A DNA stretch of 64,000 bases, from contig JAEOAD010000603.1 in NCBI GenBank assembly GCA_036365145.1, forward strand, positions 62,001 to 126,000, written 5' to 3'. This document shows, in pieces, positions 11,901 to 24,261 of the stretch. The stretch's first letter is position 1, and each line of letters starts with the position of its first letter. The translations under genes were made by a program, and so were the position numbers. The notes under the pieces were generated by a model, which had not been told where the DNA came from, made no database searches, and saw only the letters and a program-made list of their open reading frames with translations. This DNA comes from Orientallactaga sibirica. Lineage: Eukaryota > Chordata > Mammalia > Rodentia > Dipodidae.

Positions 11901-12990
11901 GGTATAAGGGCCAATATTATTTCACCACGTCAGCAGCAGCTGGGCGGAGGCGGTTTCAGCTTAGGTGCTGAGTCACTCCAAGGACAGGTCGCGAAACTCT
12001 ACTCAGGCTCCGGAAGCTCGACTAGGCCTCACCGGGAGCCAAGTACAGGTAAACTCTGGCTGGGCTCACCACTAGGCTTCACACCGGGCAGGGCCCAACA
12101 CTTCTACTCATTTTTGTTTGCCTTATTCTTCTCTTTCCAAGGCCTTAAGGTGAAGCATGAAATTGTTTACTTGTGAACCCTGTAATTTCTTAATATAGGC
12201 ACTTAGAGTTATAATTTTCCCTCTTAGGACTGCCTTCATTGTGTCCCAAAGGTTTTGGTATGTTGTATTCTCATCATCATTTGATTCTATGAATTTCTTG
12301 ATTTCCTTTTTAATTTCTTCAATGACCCATACATCATTCAATAGCGTACTGTTTAGTCTCCATGAATGTCTGTATGCTCTGTAGTTTTTCTTGTTGCTGA
12401 TTTGCAGTTTAATCCCATTGTGGTCAGATAGCATATAAGGGATTATTTCAAATTTCCTATATTTCTTAAGATTTGCTTTGTGTCCTAATATATGGTTTAT
12501 TTTAATGAATGTTCCATGTGCTGCTGAGAAAACTGTATATTCTGGAACATTTGGGTGGAATGTTCTGTATATATCTGTTAGGTCCATTTTTATCATGACA
12601 TCATTTAATCCTGATGTCTCTCTGTTTATTTTTTGCTGGGATGACCTTTCAAGTGATGAGAGTGAGGTATTGAAGTCACCTACTATTATTGTGTTTGGAG
12701 TTATCTCTGACTTTAAGTCTAATTGTGTTTGTTTGATGAAATTGGGAGCCCCCATGTTAGGTGCATATATGTTTAGGATTGTAATGACCTCATGTTGGAG
12801 TGTTCCTTTAATCAGTATAAAGTGACCTTCTTTATCTTTCCTCACTAATATTGGTTTGAATGCTATCCTGTCAGATATTCAGATAGCAACCCCTTCTTGT
12901 TTCCTAGGCCCATTTGCTTGAAATACTGTTTTCCATCCTTTCACCCGCAGAAGGTGCCTATCTTTTATTGAGAGATGAGTTTCCTGGAAA
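8919..12990 (-). pseudogene. L1 ORF2 (endonuclease-reverse transcriptase), broken
   Basis: Readable pieces include the AP-type endonuclease (about 12845-12123) with GDFNTSLS and SDHNGIKL motifs. The segment normally reading IDHILGHK here reads INHILGHK, a change at a catalytic-type Asp. Towards the 3' end come RT-domain pieces (10981-10742, 10535-10323) and the C-terminal part (9817-9326 and 9200-8919) with TMFIAALFTIARKWNQPRWP. Multiple frameshifts separate the pieces, and a 470-bp LTR sits in the middle, so no full protein can be made. Confidence 0.88.
11631..12100 (-). mobile_element. Solo LTR, class II (ERVK-like), inside L1 ORF2
   Basis: A 470-bp GC-richer block bounded by TGTTG...CAACA and flanked by the 6-bp repeat CTTCTA (11625-11630 and 12101-12106). 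A 6-bp duplication and a TGTTGGG start (minus strand) are typical of class II ERVs. On the minus strand a TATATAAATA box lies near 11857-11870. No internal retroviral sequence remains, so it is a solo LTR left by recombination. Confidence 0.85.
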
Positions 12991-13153
12991 CAACAGATGG
13001 CAGGATCCTGCCTTTAATCCAGTGTGCAAGCCTGTGTCTTTTGGTCGGGGTATCAAGGCCATTGATATAAGAATTATTATTGAAAGATATGTATTTATTC
13101 TCACCATTCTTCTTGTTTTGTAGTGCTTCCTGTTTTCCCTTTATTCACTTGTT

Positions 13154-14100
13154 TTAACTATTATTTGAGTATGGTTTATTTTTTCCTATTTCCTGCTGTG
13201 TGTGTTCTGCTTTGTATTCAGTGTGAAGAATTCCTTCAAGTATTTTCTGTAGGGCTGGTTTAGTTGCCATAAATTCCTTTAGCATGTTTTTGTTGTGGGA
13301 TGTCCTTATTTCTCCATCAACTTGGATAGATAGCTTTGCAGGATAAAGTAATCTTGGTTGACAGTTTTTATCTTTCAGAACTTGGAATACATCATTCCAA
13401 GCCCTTCTGGCTTTTAAAGTTTGTGTTGAGTAATCTGCTGTGATCCTTATGGGTTTCCCTTTGAAGGTCACTTGCTTTTTCTCTCTAACTGCTTTCAATA
13501 TATTTTCTTTGCTTTGCATGTTTAGTAGTTTAATTGTAACATGGTGAGGAGAGGATCTTTCTAGGTTTTGTCTGTTTGGTTTCTAAAACCTTTTTGTATC
13601 TGCATTGGCCTTTCTTTTCCACTTTGAGGAAAATTTTCTATGATTTTGTTGAAAACATCTACTAAGCCTCTGGATCGAAATTCTTTTCCTTCTACTATAC
13701 CCTGAGTTCTTATGTTTGATCTTTTCATAGTGTCCAGGATATCTTGGAATTCCCATTCATACCTTTCTATTAGCTTGTCTTTCTCTTTGTTGGACTGTAT
13801 TAGGTCTGCCACCTGGTCTTCTAGTTTAGCTATTCTGTTCTCTCCTTCATCTATTCTACTGGTGAGACTTTCCACAGAGTTTTTTTATTTCACTGACTGT
13901 GTTCTGCAGAGCTAGGATTTCAGCCTGATTTTTCTTCAGTATTTCTATTGTCCTATAATGACCTTTTTGTTTCATTAAGCTGGTTTTTTGTACTCTCTTT
14001 CAGGAGTTTTTCTTCTTTGAATCCTTTCATTTCTTCTTTCATTTCTTTGAGTACAGATAGAATCATTCTTTGAAGTCTTTGTCAGGTATTTCATCTAAAA
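13154..14100 (-). pseudogene. L1 ORF1 (RNA-binding chaperone), broken
   Basis: Two open pieces, 13875-13561 and 13519-13154, show the coiled-coil tail and RRM region (LEDQVADLIQSNKEK) and then the C-terminal domain (KARRAWNDVFQVL, LLYPAKLSI). They are separated by a frameshift near 13540. The N-terminal coiled coil towards 14100 is decayed. Confidence 0.82.
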
Positions 14101-15377
14101 CAGTCTCGTTGGTGATCATTTCTGATGGATTTACAATTTTTGGTGGGACTGCATTGTCTTGATTCTTTGCGTTTCTTGTGTTGTAATTAGTGACGTTTGC
14201 ATCCTGAATTGATTTGATGCTTGGGTTTTCTACTTATCTGCATTGTTCTTAGATGTGGTGATCCACCTTTATATACTTTCAGGATATGAGTTTAATGTGC
14301 CAAGTGTAGCACTTTTACCCCAATCCAACTGCAAATGTAATCATAGGTATTGAGTTTGCCTGCTAAGCAAGTATTCTAGTGGACTGGGTGGAACAGTATA
14401 CTGGCAAATTCTAAATTTTAACTGAGCAATATATACATTCAATAAAAACCAGCACAGAGTACACAAGTGTGGGGATTAAAAGAAACAAATAATCTTATAA
14501 GGCCAAATTCCTATGGGTATGTGTTGCTCTACACTCTTAATCCTGTCAGTTAGGAGGTAGAGAATTATATTCTGAATTGGGGTCTAGGTCAGCCTGGATC
14601 TGGATCAGACCCTGCCCCAAATAATGACAAAAGCAAAAGACAAAGGCCCTATGTATCTGTAAGCATTAAAGGAGCACTATTCAATACCCCATGTACAGTT
14701 TATTTGAAAATGGTAAAGCCAACCAAAAATATGTAATCCATAACCTTCCCTGACATGGAAAGAGAGATTAGCAGTTCCAATGCAGGCCTATATACCTGTT
14801 TTTGTTTTGTTTTGTTTTTGGTCAGTTGGCCTCCAGTGCTGAATGCCCTCCTTCATCCCTCCATGTTGTGCTGTGGAGCTGGGGCTTGGCTCAGCAATGC
14901 TGGATGCACTACAGCTGGGAGCTGAATGCCAGAAATTCATGGTTCTGATGGTTGGGGGATGGGCGAGTTTAGGAAGCCTGCCATTGCTCAAACCATTCCC
15001 CTGCATCTCTTTCAGTAGTTCAGCTGACTTTTCTTTAGATTTCTGGGCTCTGCAAGAAGGCTGATGAGGTTGGAAAGTCCCATTGTTTGGTCTCTGCTGC
15101 TGCTGCTGCTGCTAGGCACTTCTGGTGGGTGGTTCCTGGTGTGCAGATCTTGCGGATCAGGGCTGCAAGCTCCTCAGTGGGATTCTGGCCATTTTCCTCC
15201 TTTCTGGTGGATCTTAGTCTCTCCTGCTTCTCTGCTGTGTCTAAGAAAAACCTATACTCCTACACTTTTCAGAAGAAGAGTGTATTTTTCTGTAGTTTTG
15301 CTTAAATCCTTCCCTGGGCTGGTTTGATATGGTGCCTATGCCACCATGTTACCCTGAAGTCCCCTGGCTTGCTTCTT

Positions 15378-15528
15378 TTTATTTGGTTTTTGGACATAGG
15401 GTCTCACTCTAGCTCAGGCTGACCTATAATTCACTATGTAGTCTCAGGGTGCCCTCAAAACTTACAGCGATCCTCCTACCTCTGCCTTCTGAGTGCTGGG
15501 ATTAACGGTGTGCATCACCACACTCAGG
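15378..15528 (-). repeat. B1 SINE
   Basis: Minus-strand B1 with GGGTCTCACTCTAGCTCAGG and TGAGTGCTGGGATTAACGG; T-rich tail side at the left. Confidence 0.88.
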
Positions 15529-15907
15529 TGTATCTTTAGTTTTATTGGGAATTCCTAACTGCCTGGAAAGCATAGACAGAGAGCCTCAGGAGCTAATTTC
15601 CTCATTGGTGGTTCACACTGATATATATATATATAATCTCAGAGAACAGAAGCTCAAGCAGTTATGGTCATTTATTCATCATTACATGAATCTATTCATT
15701 TATGGGCTAATTTATTTCACCACCTACTTTTAGATATGTCATGTTCATGTCTGACCTTCATACCTTACCAAGTTAGCTAATAGGAATGAACATGTAAATA
15801 TTTGCACAGTTGCAAATCTTGCCTATGTTTCAGGGCCTTCTCAGGTTGCTCCAGCTCACAGGGATTTCTGACTCTGAACTCACAGTATCATGGAGTCACA
15901 TTTGGCA

Positions 15908-16147
15908 TTTTTTCTTTTTTTTTGGAGAGAGAGAAAAAGAGGGAGAGGAAGACAGATAGATGGGCACGCCAGCAGCCTCTCAGCTGCTGGGAATGAAATT
16001 CAGATGTATGTGCCCCCTTGTGGTCAAGTGTGGCATTGCGCCCTTGAGTCACTTTGCATCTGGCTAAACATGGGACCTGGAGATTGGAAACTGCGTTCTT
16101 TGGCTTAGGTGGCAGGTGCCTTAACCGCTAAGCCATCTCTCCAGCCC
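15908..16147 (-). repeat. B2-like SINE, second subfamily (CAGCAGCTGAGAGG type)
   Basis: Minus-strand copy of the subfamily whose core reads GACCACAAGGGGGCA and CAGCTGAGAGGCTGCTGG. It differs from the GGAGTTCGTTTGCAGTGG type. The CCACAAGGGGGCA segment (plus coordinates 16011-16023) resembles a CTCF core. Confidence 0.85.
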
Positions 16148-16689
16148 ACATTTTGCATTTTTTTCTTACCACATATACTCTGCAAAATGTGCTTCTGAAC
16201 TTTAAAGATTATTTTTCTAGAAAACATGGCCTCTAAATATGTAAGTTATCTAAGTTCTAAAGAATAGGTGTCTCATAACATGTGTAGGGAAAAATAGCTG
16301 CACTGAACTTATTGAGTAATGGTGTAACGTTTCAACTTATGGGAACATTTCAGTGATTTTTTTTTTTATTGATCATTTTGACCAGACTTGTGGTGCTGCT
16401 GTAGCACTTTGGAGCCTTTAGTATTTATTCTTCCCTACATAATTTTGTGTGTGAATTCATGTATACATGGGTGAGTGTGTGTGTGTGTATGGGTGTGTGC
16501 GCATTTATGTATTGGTATCTGGTCTACTGTAAGATAATCACAAGCTTGTTGATCCCAGGAGCTTACTTTAAATCTCTCCCATAACCTTTAAGTACTTATT
16601 TAATAATTAGGTGCTAGGCAGTAAAAATGAATATATTAATATATTGAAGCAATGTATTGATTATTATATAAATATATAAAAATGTTATA
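16148..16689. other. Intronic sequence, nothing recognised
   Basis: AT-rich, with a short imperfect TG run near 16470-16500. Confidence 0.4.
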
Positions 16690-17056
16690 TTATAGTCTTC
16701 TGGATTTTGGATATTGAATGCTCTCCAAGGCTCATTGTGTGAAAAGCTTGGTCTGAAGATGGTGCCATTGGAGGTGGTAGAACCTTTAGGAAGTTGGATC
16801 ATGTGTGTAGTTCCTAGGTCACTAGAGGCATCCTCTTGAAGTGGATGGAGGGTCCTCAGCCTCTTTTCTCTTGCTCCTTGGCTGATTTGGTGAGCTACCA
16901 TGCATTCCTATGATGTGTTGCCTCACCACAGGCCCAAACCAATAGGGCCAACTGATCATGGACTGGGTCCTCCAGAATTGTGAACCAAAGTGAATCTTTT
17001 TTTCTTTGTAAATTAATTATCTCAGATATTTTATTTTGGGGACGGAAAGCTAACAC
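16690..17056 (+). mobile_element. MaLR-like solo LTR
   Basis: Contains GGAGGTGGTAGAACCTTTAGG and ends with CTTTGTAAATTAATTATCTC then GCTAACACAA. This is the usual MaLR/ORR1-like order on the plus strand, diverged. Confidence 0.6.
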
Positions 17057-17350
17057 AATGTATGAAAAGTAATATATGTGTGTGTTGTCAATATGTTAGC
17101 ATACATAGTTTTGTATGTATGATGTACTTGAAATCTCGCATCTAGCGTATGAGTAAACTGTAAATATTATCACTGAAATTGACAAGGTTTGCAGTGTGCA
17201 CTATTTTTTGTGTAGATGGCTTTAGTGTTTTGGGATAGTTCTGTGAGAATCAAATATTTATTTGGAAGTATGTTGACTTTTTGTGCTTTCCATGTAAGAT
17301 AACCCAGTTTGATCTTACTTGAGAGTTTGTGTCTGTACTTTTGGTTATGG

Positions 17351-17575
17351 CATATGAGTGTGTGTGTGTGTGTGTGTGTGCACTGTGATTTATGATTTAT
17401 GTGATATGTGGTATATGAGAGAGAAAGTGTGTGTGTGTGTGTGTGTGCTGTGATTTATGATTTATGTGATTTGTGGTATATGAGAGCATGCGTGTGTGCA
17501 TGCTCTGTGATTTATGATTTATGTGATTTATGGTATATGAGTATATGTGGGTATGTGTGTGTGCTCTAATTTATT
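17351..17575. repeat. Minisatellite, about three copies of a 57-65 bp unit
   Basis: The phrase TGTGATTTATGATTTATGTG recurs at 17384, 17449 and 17506, each time followed by GGTATATGAG and a TG-rich filler that varies in length. Confidence 0.9.
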
Positions 17576-19392
17576 TGGAAAGATAATTTTCTTTGAAATG
17601 GTTTGTTTTCAGAAGTAAGCCCATGCTCTCTTTTTACACTGTTTCTATATATTTGCAATATAAGGTTTCTCAGGGGAACCTTTTTTTTAAGTACTGTATC
17701 TAGGGCAGTGTCTCTCTGATATATTGTCCTGAGATTTACAAACACAGTTAAGCAACATTCATCCTTAGAGTTGGAGTGGGCCTAAGATCTTTTCCAGGTT
17801 CTGATTTGGAGATTGGCTTGTGGCCTTGTGCTCTGTTGTTTGGAGTACGACTCATATCAGTATGTTTGGTGGTAAACTACAAGGAGCCCTACACTGTAGG
17901 AAAAATTGTCAAGAGATTTCCTTCTGTCAGGCAGAATTGTGAAAGACATAGAAATAGGCAGAAATAATTTGTAGGTGTGTCTTTCTGAGAGATGGTTTCT
18001 GCAGGAGCCTGTGCCTTTCACTATCCTTGACAGATTTTATAACTCTTTGAGTTGTAAGAGAGTAATAGCACTATGAATGATTCTTGTACCCAGAAAGGTA
18101 TTAATCCTTCGGAATACAATTGATTGTTGCTCTCTGAATGTTTACTAGTTTTACAGCAGTGACTTTCACTTTCCTGGTTGCTCCTTTGTGTATCCCTTGA
18201 ATTCTCATTTGAACTGCTGGCAATATTTCAGTGATTTGACTTGCTAATCAATCACAAAATCTTGTATTTGTACTTACTTTATATGTGTTTAAGAAATAAT
18301 TTTATCTCTTAAAATTGCTTTATAACACAAGGAAATTGGTATTTCTGAATGATCAGTTTAAGTTTTCAATGTTTGTTTAATGTGGTTAGAATTTTGTGGT
18401 GTTATCTATAAATCTAAAGAATTATGCTATAATTCTCATTATTCACTACTCTGAATACCATTCAGAAATTTTAGGTGTATATATTATCTTTTAAAAATTA
18501 TTACTATATCATACTATTTTTAGATTATCTTATAGATTTAAGTTTTACCTTCAAAAACAGTCTTGAAATTATTATTTGTTATGAGTTCAGATGAAACAGT
18601 GTATTTAATAATTTAAAATGAAACCCATCTGGCTTGGGATACAATCTAAATCCTTGACCCCCAAGTGCTGCCATCTACATTAAATAGGTTTGTATTACAG
18701 TATTTTTAAATTATGAATAAATGCATTAAAGCTTCCTGCTAATGTCCCAAGAGTTTGGTAACAGTCTCTATAGCCCTTTGGAGTTGTGGGGTATTGTAGA
18801 AATGGCAGATAGGATGAAAGGTTCTTAGTAAAGTTAATTGGCTTATTACATGCAATATTATAGTCAGAAAGCACAATACTGTTTCCATGTGCATATTGCT
18901 GTTCTTATCTTACAACTGGAAGCCCGAACACTCAGAAGCAGTGGAAGAAGAGGGTTTTCAAGAGCTGATCAGAGGCCTTGCTTCATTGGAAATTCATGCC
19001 AGACTTAACAGCATACTTATTTTGCTAGAATGATAAAAAATAGCTTAAATTTACATATAGAGGGCAGAAATGTCTCAGAGGGATATGAAAATAAGAGAGA
19101 TGTCCTAGTATAAATAACTGGGAACAAGAAAAATAAGGCATTATGCAAATGCCTGGCCAGTCCAAGCTATTCTACCATAGCAATTGTGGTAGCCTGAATA
19201 CCTTCCTCAAGGAAAAGTAAAACAAACACAAAAATAAAAGATATCCAAATTGTGATCCTTAGAACCTGTAAATGTTGATTTGTATGACAGAGAGAGAGGA
19301 TAGCCAATTAAGGAAGGAAAATGGAAATTGAGAATTCTGAAATGGGGAGATAGGGAGATCATCCATGCGGACCTTAAAAATATTCACAGGAT
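17576..19392. other. Intronic sequence, nothing recognised
   Basis: AT-rich 1.8 kb without recognised repeat, exon or RNA. Confidence 0.45.
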
Positions 19393-19615
19393 GGGCTGTA
19401 GAGATGGCTTAGTGGTTAAGGCAATTGCCCGTGAAGCCTAAGGGTCCATATTTGACTCTCCAAATCCCATGTAAGGCAGACACACAAGGTGATGCAAGTA
19501 TGCAAGGTCGCACATTTGCACAAGGTGGCACATTCATCTGGAGTTCGATTACTGTGGCTGGAGGCCCTGGTGCGCCAATTCTCTCTCTCCCTCCCCCCTT
19601 TCTCTCACATAAAAA
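19393..19615 (+). repeat. B2-like SINE, full length
   Basis: Starts GGGCTGTAGAGATGGCTTAG, passes through GATGCACAAGG-type and GGAGTTCGATTACTGTGG segments and ends in a CT-rich tract with short A tail. An internal stretch near 19490-19520 looks duplicated. Confidence 0.9.
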
Positions 19616-21111
19616 AGGCCAGTCTGTTGGGCTTGCCTCAAAAATAATAATCATAATAATCACATGAGGAGAAGTAGTGCAACCACAGAGATAGACGTTA
19701 GAGTGCCAGAACCATAAGAAAGTTGGCTGCAGCAGAAGCTGGAACAAAGAACAGATTTATTTCTGAAGCTTCCTAAGGGACTATGACCTAACAATACTTT
19801 TGTCACAGATGCCTGGATGGGGCTTCTTTCATTCTACCCAGCTAGAAACTGTGGATAGGTAAGGAGTAGCTCCTTTGAGGTGTTGATAGCCTTGAGTTTC
19901 AGTGACTCACAAGCTAAGTATCCTGGAAGGTTATAGCCCAAAGTCTTGAGAAACAGCTTCTGGCTCTGAGCTTTCAGAGCTGGAGAATTGATGCTCTTAT
20001 AGCTGCTTAAGGCTGAGACTTTTTGCTGTGGGCTTACAGTGCCAACACCCAGAGAGCTGTTGGGTTCCAGATGTTGGCATACTCAACTCATTAACTCTTG
20101 GCAGGTTCATGCTGCACCATGGCCCACTGTCCTTATATCCCAGCTCCGCCTTCAGCTCTTCACAGCTTCTTCTGTATTCATAACTGATTGTGGTTTCTGC
20201 CCTTGGTTACTTTCTGATGATTTTCAGCTGCCTCCTGCATTTACAGCTTAGAGCCTTGGGTGCTGGGACCCTCAGCTCTTTCTGGCTCTAGAACTTTCGA
20301 ACCACCTCCTCACTGACACTACTGATGCTAGGTTTGGGAACCCTGGGGTATTGTCACCTCTTTGAGCAACCATCCCAGCCTGTTCTATCCATGATGAAGG
20401 CTACATGTAGTCAAAACTATGCCATTTGGGAGAAGCCTTTATTGGACCTAACACTGCAACACATAGTATGCAGAAGACTGCCAGCTGAACCTCAAAAGTA
20501 TGCACAGAAGAAAGGTACAGCATTCTTCTGCTCAGATTATAATTCTGACAGTGAAAGCCTAGCATAAGGTTGACCAATTATAAGCCTCAGAGAGGTACAT
20601 CCTCTTTTCTGTCCATCACGAACTTTTTTGTGTGAGTTCTTAGGGCTGGTGTTTCTCCTTCCAGACCTCTCTGAGCACTACTATTACAAGATCCGCAGCA
20701 GCTGTTGGTGGGCCCTCTGGAGCAGCTGCAGAAAATAGAGGTCACTGAAGTTTGTGAAGTTGAAGCAAAGTTTTCCATCCAGTTCAAGCATGAGCAGTTT
20801 TGACTGGAGCAACAGCTCCTGAAGTAGAAGATATAGCTAGCTATCTCTGTAGCTGTGGTTGCAGTTTTCTTTGCTTTTGGAGTGTAGTTTCCTTATAGTG
20901 AGGACAGGGTATTAAAAAGTTGCCAAAGAAGGGCTGCCTGGCTTGCAGATCTTTGTTCCAGAAGACAGGCACAGGGGAAAGGTCTGTCAGCTTTCATTCA
21001 AGGGCTGAACAGCCAAGCAAGGAAAAGTCTGCCCACCCATACAAGGAAATTAACATTCTGATTAGCTAGGAAATGTAACACCCTTAACAGCATTTAAGAA
21101 TGAACAACTCT
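19616..21111. other. Unclassified 1.5-kb stretch of higher GC
   Basis: Less AT-rich than its surroundings and without recognised SINE/L1 sequence between about 19680 and 21080. It could be an unlisted LTR/ERV fragment or a decayed processed pseudogene. Open frames up to about 80 codons (20325-20567) have no recognised domain. Confidence 0.35.
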
Positions 21112-21362
21112 GCCCTGGAGAGATGGCTTAGTGGTTAATGGTTAAGAGCTAGCCTGTGAAGCCTAAGGACCCCAGTTTGAGGCTTGATTCCCCAGAACCC
21201 ACGTAAGCCAGATGCACAAGGTGGTACATGCATTTGGAATTCTTTTGCAGTGGCTGGAGGCCCTGGCATGCCCATTCTCTCTTTCTCTATCTGCTTCTTT
21301 CTCTCTCTTTCTGTCACTCTCAAATAAATAAATAAATAACTAAAAGTAAAAATAAAAAAGAA
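21112..21362 (+). repeat. B2-like SINE with target duplication
   Basis: Full-length copy with AAATAAATAAATAAC tail. Flanked by AAGAATGAACAACTC (21096-21110) and the same 15-mer with one change at 21363-21377. Confidence 0.93.
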
Positions 21363-21439
21363 AAGAATGCACAACTCCTAATGAAATATCCTTAGAGGCA
21401 GCTCTGATGTGTGTCACTTTGATCACACCAGTGATACTG

Positions 21440-21830
21440 TTACTGGTTTCCAGAACTAGAGTTCATTGTCTCCTGGTCATGAAGAATGGTGAAAAAAGAC
21501 AGCAGAAAAGAGCAAGCAAGAAAAACTTTATTGAGAACAGAAAGTAACAAAAGGTCATTGGAACAGGGAGGGCTCTCAGAATGGTAGCCAAGTAGCACTC
21601 TGCACTGGAAATTTTTATACCATGAGAATGGGCCAGTTTGATCCTGCCCATATGTAAATTAAGCATGAGGTTGGGATGAGTGGGATGAGTGGTTAATGTG
21701 TGTATGGGGGAGTCTGATTGGTTGATGGATCAGGTGGAAGAACCTGCCAAAGAAAAAGCTCTCCAAAGGTGCCGAGGAAGTGGAAGAAGCAAGAACTATA
21801 AAAAGAACAAAATCTGATGGTCAGCCAACA
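21440..21830 (-). mobile_element. Possible ERV LTR
   Basis: Antisense polyadenylation-type segment AACTTTATTGAGAACAG near 21525 and ordinary LTR-like composition suggest an LTR read on the minus strand. Borders are not visible and the family is not recognised. Confidence 0.35.
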
Positions 21831-22088
21831 TCTTGATAGCCAGGACCTTTTTGGATTTCAGCTCCAAAACTCTTTGTTCTTTGGCCTTATTGCTGATTGT
21901 GGAGATTTTATTATAAAACTTCAGTGTTCTTAGAGTTATCTACTGGTTTCACCAGGTCATGTAGCTATTTTCTTGTTATTTTGGGCCTGTGACTGGCTAT
22001 CTACAAACTGGAGGCTGTCTTGTTCCTAATTCGTAACAATATTGGATTGGGATTTTAGGTGTATGGAACTATGAAAATATCAATTTCT

Positions 22089-22411
22089 GGGCTGGGGAGA
22101 TGGCTCAATAGGTAAGAGCACCTACACCAAGCGTGAAGGCATGAGAAGGCTTGTGACTGCCCAAGTGAGCTGGGTAGACAGCTGGGTGTGATTATACACA
22201 TCTGTAACCCCAGTCCTATGGGGAGCAGAGACTTCAGAATTGTTGGAGCTCTCAGTATCTCCATATTCAGTGAAAGACTTCATCTCAAGGAAATACACTG
22301 ATAAGCAATAGAGGAAGAACAACCACTGCTTTCTTGTGGCCTGTGAGCACTTCTGTATGTGTCTGTGCATCACACCCCCCCACACACCATAGGTACTACA
22401 CATGCCAAAAA
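22089..22411 (+). repeat. Composite ID/B1-type SINE (B4-like)
   Basis: Starts GGGCTGGGGAGATGGCTCAA, then a B1-like part GCTGGGTGTGATTATACACA and CATCTGTAACCCCAG, and a C/A-rich tail near 22370-22390. This tRNA-head plus B1-body layout is typical of rodent B4/ID-B1 composites. Confidence 0.6.
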
Positions 22412-23170
22412 AATATGTTGTGGTAATTAGTTATAAGTGCCATAGGAATGTTACCTGAACAGAGGTGGTACTGCTATCACAAATATCTAGAATTGGGAAA
22501 GTGGTTTTAGAATTCTGTAATTGGCAGAGGCATGAAGAGTTTGTCTTGAAAAGATTGTTGGTAGAAATAGTGATATCAAGCACTATGCCAATGAAGGCTC
22601 AGTTAGAAATGAGGGGCATGGCATATAATGCATCCATTATCTTAGACGATATGTAAGTTGCTATAGGCAGAATGTTAGAAATATCAAGATCAGTATTGGT
22701 GAGAGCTAAAATAGGGAAATAGGAAATTGGAGAAGTGCCCTTTTGTATATAGTGGCAGAAAGCTTAGAAGAATTGACTGTGGTGGTCTGGAAAGGAAAAC
22801 TTATAAGCAATGAACTTGAATATCTAGCTGAGGTTTCATGAAACTCTATTGAAGATATGTCTTGGTTTCTTCTTCCTGCTTACATACTTATATATATGAG
22901 AGGAAAGAAACAAATCAAAGGAAGAGCAGGTCCTTTTCTAACAAAAGAAGCTCATAACAGATTACTTGGGACATTCTTAGCATAACTAGGATAAAAAGAT
23001 GTCACAACAAGAGATTCTTTGTTAACAGTGTGATGGACATGACCTCCCATTCCCAGTTTCCCTGTGACATGATATTTCTATTCTTGCATATTCTTAATAC
23101 AGTGAGAGACTAAACAATGGAAGAACAGAATAGTGACATTTAGGGCACTGAGTTATATAAATAGTATAGG
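22412..23170. other. Intronic sequence, nothing recognised
   Basis: No exon or repeat recognised. Confidence 0.4.
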
Positions 23171-23171
23171 A

Positions 23172-23270
23172 CTGAGGAATAGGTAAAGTATAGCTCAGTG
23201 GTAGAGTGCTTGACTTATAGGTGTGAGGCCCTTCAATCATGAGCACTATAATGAAAGCAAATAAAGATAT
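23172..23270 (+). repeat. ID-type SINE, old
   Basis: Contains AGCTCAGTGGTAGAGTGCTT followed by GTGAGGCCCTTCAATC, the ID core with substitutions. Confidence 0.6.
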
Positions 23271-23397
23271 TAAGCTGAAAATGTTTTCAAGTAGACTTAG
23301 AATTTCACTCATTCTAGAAATACTCCTATACCATTTTGTCTGGATTCCTTAGCTCAAGCCATCCAATGTGCAATATGCTCTGATCAGAGGAGGCCAT

Positions 23398-23975
23398 TGT
23401 GAGAACTGTACTCAAATGTAGGGCACGGTTGAAGGCCCCCATGCTACTGGAGGTTTAGGCAGACCTGAGCTGTCAGGCATAACTAAGGGCCCCAGACCCC
23501 AAGGTTGCAGTGATCCTGGACCCCGACAATCTCGAGACCAGCAGGAGTGAGGCCGCTCCCTCCCTCCAGCCCAGGGCACCTGGACATCCTGATAAGACTT
23601 AGGTTTCGCTTTCTCCACAGCCTGTGACCTTTGTCCACTTACATCACTATATGTTAATAAGGTATCAGCCAGCAGCCTATACACCTATGACCTGTACCCT
23701 GTACCTCTTCCCATCACTACATGAACAAGCCAATCCCCCTGTGACCCACACCCCATATCTCTTTCTGCCACTACATGAACATTTATAAACCCACTCCCCT
23801 GGCAAATAAATAAGCTGCCCTCTGGTGCACTCTCCCCGGTGTTTCTTCCTGTTGCACTCATGGCCATGCAAGACCCTGCTCCACTGTTGCCTGAATGTCT
23901 CCAGGGAACTGCAGCCATGGGGTCCCCAGGAACCACACTCAAACAGAGGCCAGAGACAAATGGGGTCATAATTTG
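23398..23975 (+). mobile_element. Sense solo LTR, class I ERV-like
   Basis: A block of about 575 bp, richer in GC than its flanks. It has a TATA-type box (TTTATAAA, 23782-23789) closely followed by AATAAA (23805-23810), and a start of TGTGAGAACTG. The order is that of an LTR with U3, R and U5 on the plus strand. It lies about 0.7 kb upstream of the first visible ELAPOR2 exon and in the same orientation. No internal ERV genes are seen. Exact ends and target duplication were not established. Confidence 0.55.
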
Positions 23976-24261
23976 GCACTTATAGTAAAGGTTGTGTTGT
24001 AAAAATCTGTGGTGGATGGCAATTCACTGAGGTGGACGCAGGTTAAGCCTCCTGGAGCTGCATTAAAATATTGTGGTTTTTTACTAGTATATGGATGATT
24101 AATTATTTCACCTGTTAAATTTTAAGTAGGGTGAGAATTAGGCCTATGGCAATGGTTCTCTTCTTTGAAATACTTTGGACAGTGATGGGAGCTGATTCCT
24201 TGGTGTTATTTTGCTCTTTCTAATATCCATTACTTGTTTAAAGCTTTAAAAACCTGCTGGT

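Larger units (their letters stand above)
7338..15370 (-). mobile_element. Long antisense L1, inactive, near full length
   Basis: On the minus strand, in order, there is a candidate 5' UTR (15370-14150, least sure), ORF1 (about 14100-13154), ORF2 (about 12990-8919) and a roughly 1.5-kb 3' UTR ending in a (TTTA)n tail at 7338. The reading frames are broken by stops and frameshifts. It is interrupted by a B1 SINE (8429-8572), a solo LTR (11631-12100) and possibly a degraded B1 near 14510-14625. The 3'-terminal sequence is repeated at 29025-29252, and the ORF2 body is closely similar to that at 34069-37893. It is a dead copy of a rodent L1 family. Confidence 0.8.

Noticed and set aside
11631..12100. 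GC-rich block as a CpG-island first exon of ELAPOR2
   Set aside because: It has LTR ends and a 6-bp target duplication inside L1; no signal peptide coding was seen.
12123..12845. 240-codon frame as an active endonuclease gene
   Set aside because: It is part of a broken L1 ORF2 with a changed catalytic-type residue and an LTR downstream in the same ORF.
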